Shown here in pieces: positions 1 through 6,471 of a stretch of DNA of 8,661 bases. Source of the DNA: an uncultured Eubacteriales bacterium (GTDB lineage Bacteria; Bacillota; Clostridia; Peptostreptococcales; Anaerovoracaceae); NCBI GenBank assembly GCA_900553025.1, contig USBT01000044.1, forward strand, positions 1-8,661. The letters run 5' to 3'. Made by a program: the position numbers and the translations under genes. Below the pieces are notes generated by a model. The model was not told the DNA's origin, searched no databases, and saw only the letters and a program-made list of their open reading frames with translations. Position 1 is the first letter of the stretch, and each line of letters begins with the position of its first letter.

Positions 1-1465
1 CCCCTGCCATATTGGTGGCAATTGTAACAGTTCCTTCTCTACCAGCCTCCGCGATAATTTCTGCCTCTCGCTCATGCTGCTTAGCATTTAGAACGTTATG
101 CTTGATTCCTTTTTTATTTAAAAGCTTGCTCAATAGCTCGGATTTCTCAATCGAAATTGTACCAACAAGCACAGGCTGACCCGTAGAATGTATTTCAGCA
201 ACTCTATTTGCAATAGCCTTAAATTTTGCAGCCTCAGTACTGTAAACAGAGTCATCAAGGTCTGCCCTCATAATTGGCTTATTTGTTGGTATAGTTACAA
301 CGTCCATGTTGTAAATTTCTCTAAATTCATCTTCCTCAGTCTTAGCAGTACCAGTCATTCCTGCAAGCTTTTGATAAGACCTAAAATAGTTCTGAAGCGT
401 TATAGTTGCAAGGGTCTTTGACTCGCTCTGTACACTGACCCTCTCCTTAGCCTCGATTGCCTGATGAAGTCCATTGCTGAAGCGTCTTCCAAACATCAAA
501 CGCCCGGTGAACTCGTCTACGATTACTACTTCGCCGTCTTTAACGATGTAATCGATGTCTCTTTCCATGATAGTATATGCCTTTAGAGCCTGCAACACAT
601 GATGGTTTATTTCCATGTTCTCAGGGTCTCCGAAGTTTTCTATCCCAAAATAGTTTTCAGCCTTAACAACGCCCTCATCAGTCAATGATACCTGCTTATC
701 TTTTTCCTCGAGAGTATAGTCATCCTCCCTCTTAAGACCCTTGACAAAAGAATCAGCTCTGATATACATTTCGCTTGATTCATCGCCCTGTCCGGATATT
801 ATCAGCGGAGTTCTCGCTTCATCTATCAAAATGGAGTCAACCTCGTCTATGATTGCATAGTTGAGGTCTCTTTGAACCATATCCTCACGATAAATAACCA
901 TGTTATCTCTAAGATAGTCAAATCCGAATTCATTGTTAGTACCATAGGTTATATCTGCCTGATAAGCCTTTTTTCTCTCGTCAGGATCAATGTCATGTAT
1001 TACACATCCTACAGTCAGACCAAGAAAACTATATAGCTTGCCCATCCATTCTGCGTCACGCTTAGCAAGGTAATCGTTGACAGTAATAACATGAACACCC
1101 TTGCCCTCAAGTGCATTCAGATAGGCGGCTAAGGTAGCAACAAGCGTTTTACCTTCACCAGTTTTCATCTCCGCAATTCTACCTTGGTGGAGTGCCAGAC
1201 CACCAATGACCTGCACTCTAAAATGCTTCATTCCTAGGCTTCTGTAGGCACCCTCTCTGCAGACCGCAAAAGCTTCAACGAGTATGTCGTCAAGAGTTTC
1301 CCCATTATTCAACCTATCCTTAAATTCTTGAGTTTTCCCCTTAAGCTCATCATCTGATAGCGCCTGCATTTCCTCGTCAAGGGCCATCACCTTATCGGCA
1401 ACCTTCTCAAGCTTTTTAACCTCACGCTCATTAAAATCGATAAAAATTTTTCCTAATATTCCCAT
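1..1465 (-). CDS. secA: Preprotein translocase ATPase SecA (N-terminal 488 residues, 3' end outside window)
   Basis: SecA is the motor ATPase that pushes unfolded preproteins through the SecYEG channel at the cytoplasmic membrane. The frame opens MGILGKIFIDFNEREVKK, a typical SecA start, and continues through the DEAD-type nucleotide-binding domain 1 with Walker A MKTGEGKT at about residues 100-107 and Walker B DEVD at 207-210, followed by IDEARTPLIISG. The preprotein cross-linking region lies between, and MTGTAKTEEDEF at 370-381 is motif III at the start of the second nucleotide-binding domain. The frame is open to the window edge, ending in IATNMAG just before the expected GRGTDI motif. Family members are about 800-900 residues, so roughly 55-60% is present, and the zinc or tail region cannot be judged. 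The ATG at 1465 has AAGGAG (1472-1477) 6 nt upstream. It lies 70 bp downstream of the CorC-like gene on the same strand and may be co-transcribed with it. Identification is secure. Confidence 0.98.
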   Translation of the reverse strand, partial: MGILGKIFIDFNEREVKKLEKVADKVMALDEEMQALSDDELKGKTQEFKDRLNNGETLDDILVEAFAVCREGAYRSLGMKHFRVQVIGGLALHQGRIAEMKTGEGKTLVATLAAYLNALEGKGVHVITVNDYLAKRDAEWMGKLYSFLGLTVGCVIHDIDPDERKKAYQADITYGTNNEFGFDYLRDNMVIYREDMVQRDLNYAIIDEVDSILIDEARTPLIISGQGDESSEMYIRADSFVKGLKREDDYTLEEKDKQVSLTDEGVVKAENYFGIENFGDPENMEINHHVLQALKAYTIMERDIDYIVKDGEVVIVDEFTGRLMFGRRFSNGLHQAIEAKERVSVQSESKTLATITLQNYFRSYQKLAGMTGTAKTEEDEFREIYNMDVVTIPTNKPIMRADLDDSVYSTEAAKFKAIANRVAEIHSTGQPVLVGTISIEKSELLSKLLNKKGIKHNVLNAKQHEREAEIIAEAGREGTVTIATNMAG

Positions 1466-1535
1466 TCACATCTCCTTGTATCTACAAAATATATTTTTGT
1501 CATCAGGGCAATTTCTGTATTTATAAATATAACCC

Positions 1536-2804
1536 CTATTCATCAATTTCTTTATTTTCAACCCTTAGATTAATTTCTATTGCTTTCTTCTCGTCCGCCT
1601 TAGTTACCTTGCCTCTAAAGATTTTTCCATCGGTTTCATACACAAAGGAATCTCCTGACTCTGGTAGCTTGTCAAGCTGTAATACTACCCATCCGTTAAC
1701 TGTATTGACATCGAGTTCAAGCTCTTCATCAAAATAATCAAACATCTTCTCGACATTTGCACTACACATAACTCTGTAGCTGCCATCTTGCAACTGGATT
1801 ATATCTGATGATTCTTCTTCGTCGTATTCATCATATATATCTCCAATCAGCTCTTCTATAATATCCTCCATCGTTACAAGCCCTGCAGTTCCTCCATATT
1901 CATCGACAATTATGGCCATATGCGACTTATTAACCTGTAGACGCTTGAGCAAAACAGCCGCCTTCATCGAACCTGCTACGTAAATTACGGGTTTAATGTA
2001 GTCCGAGATGGTTTCCTTTGAACCATCAACATAATTATGAAAATCCTTCTGGTTAAGTATGCCTAGAATCCTGTCCAGATCACCATCATATACAGGCACC
2101 CTTGAAAACCCGGTTTCAGCAAATATTTTGGCAGTTTCTTTCTTTGTTGACTCAACATCGATTGCTACTATATCTACCCTGGGTGTTATTACATCCCATG
2201 CTTCAAGTTCATTAAACTCGATGGCATTTTGGATGAGCTCGCTCTGATCTGCTTCAATTCTACCTTCAGTTTCAGCTTCTTCAACCATCGTCAAGATTTC
2301 TTCTTCCGTAATACCATCATCAGGGGAAATTTTAAAAAGCTTTGATAATAAAACTTTAAGCTGCCCGAAAAGCCAATTTAGTGGTGTAAACACAACCATA
2401 AAACCCCGGGTAGCAGGTGTTGCGAACATTGCAAATTTTTCAGGCGACTCTTTGGCTAGATTCTTTGGAGAAATTTCTCCAAAAACCAAAACTATAACAG
2501 TTGTTACCACTGTCGATATTGTAGGTCCATAAGACCCGTATAGCCTGATAAAAAGAAGCGTTGCTGTTGCTGTTAATGCGATATTTACAATATTATTCCC
2601 AATTAATATAGTGGAAAGTAGCTTGTTATAATCAAGTGAAAGTTCAAGAGTTTCCTTAGCTCTCTTATCACCATCATTTGCTCTATTTTTAAGTCTAACT
2701 CTGTTTAGTGAAGTAAAAGCCGTTTCTGTAGCTGAAAAAAAAGCCGAAAAAATTAAAAATATTATAATCAGAATAACCGGTATAGCCAGTCCCCGACCGT
2801 CCAT
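1536..2804 (-). CDS. Hemolysin C/CorC-family membrane protein (DUF21-CBS-CBS-CorC_HlyC)
   Basis: This is a membrane protein of the CNNM/CorC/HlyC superfamily, whose members are linked to magnesium or cobalt efflux; the hemolysin name is historical. Residue numbers use the ATG at 2804 (422 aa). A DUF21 domain with about four hydrophobic segments spans 5-170, with the family signatures FFSATETAF near 22-30 and GEISPK at 109-114. A paired CBS module (about 203-325) carries DEYGGTAGLVTMEDIIEELI at 301-320. A CorC_HlyC domain follows at about 340-418. The frame can be extended to a GTG at 2870, but AAGGAGG (2817-2823) lies inside that extension and a candidate -10 overlaps the GTG. I therefore prefer the ATG at 2804, or the TTG at 2810 (SD spacing 12 and 6 nt). 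The substrate is not determinable from sequence. It is upstream of secA on the same strand, with no obvious terminator in the 70-bp gap. Confidence 0.93.
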   Translation of the reverse strand: MDGRGLAIPVILIIIFLIFSAFFSATETAFTSLNRVRLKNRANDGDKRAKETLELSLDYNKLLSTILIGNNIVNIALTATATLLFIRLYGSYGPTISTVVTTVIVLVFGEISPKNLAKESPEKFAMFATPATRGFMVVFTPLNWLFGQLKVLLSKLFKISPDDGITEEEILTMVEEAETEGRIEADQSELIQNAIEFNELEAWDVITPRVDIVAIDVESTKKETAKIFAETGFSRVPVYDGDLDRILGILNQKDFHNYVDGSKETISDYIKPVIYVAGSMKAAVLLKRLQVNKSHMAIIVDEYGGTAGLVTMEDIIEELIGDIYDEYDEEESSDIIQLQDGSYRVMCSANVEKMFDYFDEELELDVNTVNGWVVLQLDKLPESGDSFVYETDGKIFRGKVTKADEKKAIEINLRVENKEIDE

Positions 2805-2816
2805 AGTCAAAAATAT

Positions 2817-2823
2817 CCTCCTT
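2817..2823 (-). promoter_or_regulatory. Shine-Dalgarno site that sets the CorC-like gene start
   Basis: The minus strand reads AAGGAGG here, a full anti-16S match. It is 6 nt before a TTG (2810) and 12 nt before an ATG (2804). Because it falls inside the longest open frame, it argues against the upstream GTG at 2870. Confidence 0.75.
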
Positions 2824-2860
2824 AAAATTTCTGTATTTAAATCTAAATCTCCAAATACAT

Positions 2861-2869
2861 ATTGTACCA
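2861..2869 (-). promoter_or_regulatory. Candidate extended -10 promoter for the CorC-like gene
   Basis: The minus strand reads TGGTACAAT, which fits an extended -10 (TGnTATAAT with one mismatch). No good -35 is visible 16-18 bp upstream. Transcription would start near 2854, giving a leader of about 50 nt before the ATG at 2804. It is weaker support than the promoter at 2950-2979. Confidence 0.4.
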
Positions 2870-2896
2870 CAAAATGGCAAAAAAGAATAGAAATCC

Positions 2897-2965
2897 AAGA
2901 AGATTATACAGTTCAATCCGATAAGATTATATAGTTCAATCCTGACAAAATTATACAGTTTTACA
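2897..2965. repeat. Three tandem 23-bp imperfect repeats between divergent promoters
   Basis: Units lie at 2897-2919, 2920-2942 and 2943-2965, exactly abutting with a 23-bp period. Units 1 and 2 match at 20 of 23 positions. Unit 3 shares the 11-bp core ATTATACAGTT with unit 1. The core read on the minus strand contains TATAAT, so every unit carries a consensus -10 hexamer in that direction. Function is unknown; a cooperative operator or duplicated promoter elements are both plausible. Confidence 0.75.
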
Positions 2966-2979
2966 CTTCAAACTTTCAA
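2950..2979 (-). promoter_or_regulatory. Sigma-A-like promoter reading toward the CorC-like gene and secA
   Basis: On the minus strand, TTGAAA (2974-2979) and TATAAT (2950-2955) are separated by 18 bp. The -10 is a perfect hexamer and lies in repeat unit 3. The predicted transcript starts near 2943 and runs through repeat units 2 and 1 before the coding region, a leader of about 140 nt. Confidence 0.55.
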
Positions 2980-2986
2980 CTCAGTA

Positions 2987-3066
2987 TCACTTGATTATTG
3001 CTGTAAGTGTATACTGCTCTGGGCGAAGGTCGGTCTTCATCTCGCTAGTTAGTCACTTGATTATTG
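2987..3066. repeat. 14-bp exact direct repeat upstream of htrA
   Basis: TCACTTGATTATTG occurs at 2987-3000 and again at 3053-3066, 66 bp apart from start to start. The second copy contains the -35 hexamer TTGATT of the htrA promoter. The 52-bp segment between the copies is richer in G and C than its surroundings. It may be a duplicated regulator site or a trace of a short duplication. Confidence 0.7.
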
Positions 3067-3085
3067 ATAAATCTCATGATAAAAT
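3057..3085 (+). promoter_or_regulatory. htrA promoter
   Basis: TTGATT (3057-3062) is followed by a 17-bp spacer and TAAAAT (3080-3085). The -10 is preceded by TGA, making an extended -10 (TGATAAAAT). Transcription would begin near 3092, giving a leader of about 33 nt that contains the GGAGG at 3114-3118. I see no CssR-like TTTTCACA octamers of the kind known upstream of Bacillus htrA genes. Confidence 0.65.
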
Positions 3086-3124
3086 TCTACATCATACAAA
3101 ATCTATTTAACACGGAGGTACTAA

Positions 3125-4390
3125 ATGAGAGAATTTAACGACTATAACGACGATTACTACAATGATTCCAACAATCCCGAATATCAGGATGTTGATTTTG
3201 AGGAAATAAATGCAAATGATGCAGCTTACAATTATGACGAAGATGAGCAAGTTAACAGCGACGCTGCTGCTCTAGGCTTCAGTAACAAGAAATATATCTC
3301 TAAGCGTGCATTCATAATTTGGCTTATCATAGCGATGATTCTAACGGCAGTATTAACCTCACTCATAAACGGCATATTGATACCAAAGCTTAACGATGCA
3401 GGATTTGGTAATGAAAGTGTTACACCAACCACTTATTCGATAGCAAAAAGCAGTAAAAGTGCTATTTCTGCCGAAGAGATAATAGCAAAAAATTCACCAT
3501 CAGTGGTTGAAATTCGCACTGAGTCAGTCGCAAGAGATGGATGGCTCAACAACTTCGTTAAGCAAGGTGCGGGTAGTGGCGTCATCATTAACAAAAACGG
3601 CTACATCGTTACCAACAACCATGTAATCGAAGGCGCTGAGAAGATTACTGTCACTCTCAAAAATGGCAAGGCGTATAACGCAAAGCTAATAGGTCGTGAT
3701 CCGGAAACAGACCTCGCTGTAGTAAAAATCAATGCTACGGGGCTGAAGCCTGCCGAATTAGGAGAAAGCAGTAAGCTTCAAATGGGTCAGTTCGTCATTG
3801 CTATCGGAAATCCGCTAGGTCAGCTCGGCGGTACAGCGACAGCCGGCATAGTCAGCTCGCTCAATAGACGTATTACTATCGACGGCAAAGAGTTGGAGCT
3901 TCTCCAGACCGATGCTTCTATAAACCCTGGTAATTCTGGTGGTGGCTTATTCGACAACTATGGAAATCTAATCGGTATCGTTGTTGCAAAATCTTCAGGC
4001 AATAACATTGAAGGTATCGGCTTTGCAATACCTATCGATAAAGCCAAACCAATAATTGACTCTATGATAAAGAATGGCAAGCTTCCACCACAGCCACGAG
4101 TAGGCATAATGATTTCCAATGTTATCGACGAATCCATGGCGAGAGAAATGAATCTTCCTAAGCCGGGTGTATATGTAGCAAAAATCCTAACAGAAAATGC
4201 ACATCAAGCTGGTATTCAAGTCGGAGACCGAATTGTTTCTCTTGACGGCAACAAAATAAATGACAGCCAAGCCTTTGTCAAAAAAATAAACGGATATAAA
4301 GTGGGGCAAACAATTGAGATAGTGGTAGAAAGAGATGGAAAACAAATTAAACTCTCCGTCAAGCTATCCGACAAAAATGATATAGAATGA
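3125..4390 (+). CDS. htrA: Membrane-anchored HtrA/DegP-family serine protease
   Basis: HtrA proteases degrade misfolded proteins on the outer face of the cytoplasmic membrane. At 421 aa, this one begins with a cytosolic acidic tail (residues 1-48: 16 acidic residues, one basic, six tyrosines). A membrane segment follows at about 62-86, giving an N-in/C-out topology. The trypsin-like domain (about 115-315) shows the full triad: His166 in TNNHVI, Asp196 in DPETDLAVV and Ser271 in GNSGGG. One PDZ domain spans about 325-412 (GVYVAKILTENAHQAGIQVGDRI). This is the usual Gram-positive HtrA architecture. The ATG has GGAGG 6 nt upstream. It is divergent from the CorC-like gene and monocistronic, with a terminator 113 bp after the stop. 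Whether it corresponds to Bacillus HtrA, HtrB or HtrC cannot be decided here. No key residue is missing. Confidence 0.96.
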   Translation: MREFNDYNDDYYNDSNNPEYQDVDFEEINANDAAYNYDEDEQVNSDAAALGFSNKKYISKRAFIIWLIIAMILTAVLTSLINGILIPKLNDAGFGNESVTPTTYSIAKSSKSAISAEEIIAKNSPSVVEIRTESVARDGWLNNFVKQGAGSGVIINKNGYIVTNNHVIEGAEKITVTLKNGKAYNAKLIGRDPETDLAVVKINATGLKPAELGESSKLQMGQFVIAIGNPLGQLGGTATAGIVSSLNRRITIDGKELELLQTDASINPGNSGGGLFDNYGNLIGIVVAKSSGNNIEGIGFAIPIDKAKPIIDSMIKNGKLPPQPRVGIMISNVIDESMAREMNLPKPGVYVAKILTENAHQAGIQVGDRIVSLDGNKINDSQAFVKKINGYKVGQTIEIVVERDGKQIKLSVKLSDKNDIE

Positions 4391-4502
4391 TTTTAAAATA
4401 ATCATATTCTTATGTGAATAATTTCCTTAAAAAGTATATCAAGAGTATATGAGGGCAGGATTATAAAGAAGTGATTAAGCACAACCAAAGCTAAATAATT
4501 AC
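4391..4502. other. AT-rich 3' untranslated spacer of htrA
   Basis: This stretch lies between the htrA stop and its terminator hairpin. It has no frame of useful length and no RNA-like structure that I can support, only short AGTATAT repeats near 4433-4450. It is probably just transcribed 3' UTR. Confidence 0.5.
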
Positions 4503-4538
4503 AAAAGGTAGTTCTCGAAAGCCGAGAGCTACCTTTTT
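4503..4538. terminator. Bidirectional intrinsic terminator between htrA and the gntR end of the opposing operon
   Basis: A 15-bp stem is formed by AAAAGGTAGTTCTCG (4503-4517) and its complement at 4523-4537, with a 5-nt loop AAAGC and one T-G wobble. It is followed by TTTTT (4534-4538) on the plus strand. Because the stem begins with AAAA, the minus strand also ends in a T run, so it can stop both the convergent htrA transcript and the tadA-to-gntR transcript (gntR stop at 4604). Confidence 0.88.
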
Positions 4539-4603
4539 CATATCCTGATATATTTATAAATTTGTTGGAACCACATAATCATCCAATCAAATAAACAATT
4601 CGA

Positions 4604-5290
4604 TTACACCTTTTTAAATCCGTGTTCTCCTTCGCTAATCACAAATTCCTTTAAATCAGCAACATGATGCAATGCCACATCCTTGGCCTTTTCTGCATCT
4701 TTAGATCTTATAGCATCCAATATATGCCTATGCTCTGAAGGCATGTTCTCATATCTTGAAAAGTCGTCATAGTACAAATATCTGAACCTAAGAGCCATGT
4801 CTTGAATAGTTTCGCTTACAACTATTAGAGATTTATTCCTGCTTGCAGCTACGATTTTTTTGTGGAATAACTCGTCATATTTGATAATGTTCTCTGTATT
4901 GTTCTCATATATAGCTTCTCTGTACATTCCAGAAATTTTTTCCATCTCCTGGATTTCTTCTTCTGTGGCTCTCGAAGATGCCAGAGCGGCTGCAAGTGCC
5001 TCAAGCTCACCCCTAACTTCAAGTATATCAACCATATCTCTCACGGAAACGTCTGAAACATAGGAGCCTCGTCTAGGCTCAACCACGGTAACCATGCCTT
5101 CTTTTTCAAGCTGCCTTATTGCTTCTCGTACAGGAGTTCTGCTTACGCCAAGACTTTCTGCAAGTGTAACTTCAACAATTCTGGTCCCTGGCTTCACCTC
5201 GCCAATCAGAATTTTTTTCTTTATTTTGCTGTATACCGACTCTCTCAGTGACCTATATCCATTACTATCGCCGCTATCGTTAATGATCAT
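4604..5290 (-). CDS. GntR-family transcriptional regulator, FadR/FCD subfamily
   Basis: This is a 228-aa DNA-binding regulator. An N-terminal winged helix-turn-helix spans about 12-80 (SLRESVYSKIKKKILIGEVK, then LAESLGVSRTPVREAIRQLE at 43-62, then GMVTVVEPRRGSYVSDV). An all-helical FCD effector domain spans about 84-218. Candidate metal-site residues typical of FCD domains are present: Asp139 and His143 (DELFH), His187 (EHRHIL) and His209 (ALHH). The effector is therefore likely a carboxylated metabolite bound through a metal, but its identity is unknown. The start is only 2 nt after the ispE stop. Its SD AGAGGA (5299-5304) lies in the ispE 3' end with 8-nt spacing, so the two are co-transcribed and probably translationally coupled. 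I see no clear self-operator next to it; the operon promoter lies more than 2.5 kb upstream. Confidence 0.93.
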   Translation of the reverse strand: MIINDSGDSNGYRSLRESVYSKIKKKILIGEVKPGTRIVEVTLAESLGVSRTPVREAIRQLEKEGMVTVVEPRRGSYVSDVSVRDMVDILEVRGELEALAAALASSRATEEEIQEMEKISGMYREAIYENNTENIIKYDELFHKKIVAASRNKSLIVVSETIQDMALRFRYLYYDDFSRYENMPSEHRHILDAIRSKDAEKAKDVALHHVADLKEFVISEGEHGFKKV

Positions 5291-5292
5291 TT

Positions 5293-6471
5293 TTATAGTC
5301 CTCTTTTTTTCTTTTTTGCAATCCCACTTGAACGTCCATCAAGTATCTCAGTAACTATGACATCATTTCCCTTGAATCTCAGTTTGTTTTTTAGATAATA
5401 TATTTTTTTCCTATTTACATCATCAAGTATTGCAAAAATCGTTGGTCCACTACCTGACATCATCGTATGTCTTGTTTCTCTTGCACCCTCCAGACGTTTT
5501 TTCAATCTCTGCAAAAATTTAGAATTTGAAATGGTGTAATTCTCAAGCACATTTACCATCTGTTCATACGCTCTGTCCCACAGTTCATCTCTTTTTTTAT
5601 CTATTCCGAGCTTTTGGTTTATGAGTTTTTTACCAAGCTTTGTATGTCCCATTAGAATTGTTCTGTCAAGTTTATCAATCTCAGCTTCTGAATCAATCTG
5701 CGACAACTCCTCAATAATAGATACAAGTTCATCATTATTGGGGCGTTTCTCAATCACACAAGAATCTATACCCTTATATACATCCTTCGTTGAAACTCCA
5801 AATGGCGGTTTTACAAGAATGATATCTCTTGGTGGAATTCTTACGGGTGACAAATTTGTTCCTATTCCAGTAGCTCTTGCACATACACATGCCAACTTAT
5901 CATTTCTCAAATAGGCTGGAACTGACTTGCAACTTTTTGCCTGATTCATAACTGCAAACGGAACATCCGCTCCCAGCTCTGCTCCAATCTTCATAAGTTC
6001 ACTCATCGAAAAATGTGTACCAAGAAGTGCATTAAAACCATGTATCACCGCCGCAGCATTTCCACTTCCACCGCCAAGACCTGCTCCAACTGGCACCCTT
6101 TTTTTAAGTACAATCTCAACCCTGTAAGGTATTTTGTGAAGCCTATTCTCAAGCCTTTCAGTTTCTATAAATCTCTCTAAAAATCTAATAACAGCTCTGT
6201 GGCATATGTTTCTCTCATCACATGGCACAAAGGGCCAGTTAGCACTTATCTCAATTTCAGGCATTGATAAATTCTGACGTTCTTGTAAAACTCTCTCATC
6301 AATTTTTTCATCAATTTTTTCATCGTGCTGAAAAATAGTCATCTGCACAATATCGTGCAATAGAACCTGACACATTATCATGTCAACAGGGTGATATCCG
6401 TTGTCCATCACTTCGCCAACATCAATCGAAATATTTATTTTGGCATATGATGCTAACGTTATGCTCTTCAT
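5293..6471 (-). CDS. ispE: 4-diphosphocytidyl-2-C-methyl-D-erythritol kinase (GHMP kinase), unusually long
   Basis: IspE phosphorylates 4-diphosphocytidyl-methylerythritol with ATP in the MEP pathway to isoprenoid precursors. Visible motifs are SYAKINISIDV with the catalytic Lys11, the GHMP ATP loop VPVGAGLGGGSGNAAA (126-141), the catalytic Asp169 in LGADVPFA, and the C-terminal glycine motif MMSGSGPTIFAI (337-348). At 392 aa it is about 80-110 residues longer than usual members (around 280-310). The extra length sits at about 47-70 (with a doubled EKID), around 179-198, and as a charged helical stretch at about 260-325. All core motifs are intact, so it is probably active. It overlaps the stop of the upstream Ig-like gene by 4 bp (ATGA), implying translational coupling, and its own SD (AAGAGA, 6480-6485) is weak. 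gntR follows after 2 nt. Confidence 0.94.
   Translation of the reverse strand: MKSITLASYAKINISIDVGEVMDNGYHPVDMIMCQVLLHDIVQMTIFQHDEKIDEKIDERVLQERQNLSMPEIEISANWPFVPCDERNICHRAVIRFLERFIETERLENRLHKIPYRVEIVLKKRVPVGAGLGGGSGNAAAVIHGFNALLGTHFSMSELMKIGAELGADVPFAVMNQAKSCKSVPAYLRNDKLACVCARATGIGTNLSPVRIPPRDIILVKPPFGVSTKDVYKGIDSCVIEKRPNNDELVSIIEELSQIDSEAEIDKLDRTILMGHTKLGKKLINQKLGIDKKRDELWDRAYEQMVNVLENYTISNSKFLQRLKKRLEGARETRHTMMSGSGPTIFAILDDVNRKKIYYLKNKLRFKGNDVIVTEILDGRSSGIAKKKKRGL
6296..6324 (-). repeat. 12-bp in-frame tandem repeat inside ispE
   Basis: On the plus strand AATTTTTTCATC occurs twice in tandem (6301-6312, 6313-6324), preceded by a partial copy TCATC (6296-6300). It encodes the repeated EKIDEKIDE at residues 51-59 of IspE, within an insertion absent from short IspE proteins. 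Twelve base pairs is a multiple of three, so gain or loss of a unit would keep frame. Confidence 0.8.

Noticed and set aside
188..421. Plus-strand open frame of 77 codons opposite secA
   Set aside because: It lies wholly within secA on the other strand, has no ribosome binding site of note and a cysteine/serine-rich composition typical of antisense frames.
1466..1535. Possible secA promoter (ATGACA, 17 bp, TACAAG) and a 6-bp inverted repeat ACAAAA/TTTTGT in the gap
   Set aside because: The -10 match is poor and overlaps the SD, so transcription would start at the start codon. The inverted repeat is short, AT-only at its centre and lacks a following T run, so neither promoter nor terminator is supported.
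3016..3045. Possible hairpin (GAAG/CTTC) in the GC-richer segment upstream of htrA
   Set aside because: Only a 4-bp stem is continuous; outer pairs need a large bulge. There is no U tract, and it lies upstream of the promoter, so no RNA element is supported.
5094..5354. Plus-strand open frames opposite gntR and ispE (also 4860-5063 and 5621-5914)
   Set aside because: They are antisense shadows of well-supported coding genes with conserved protein motifs.
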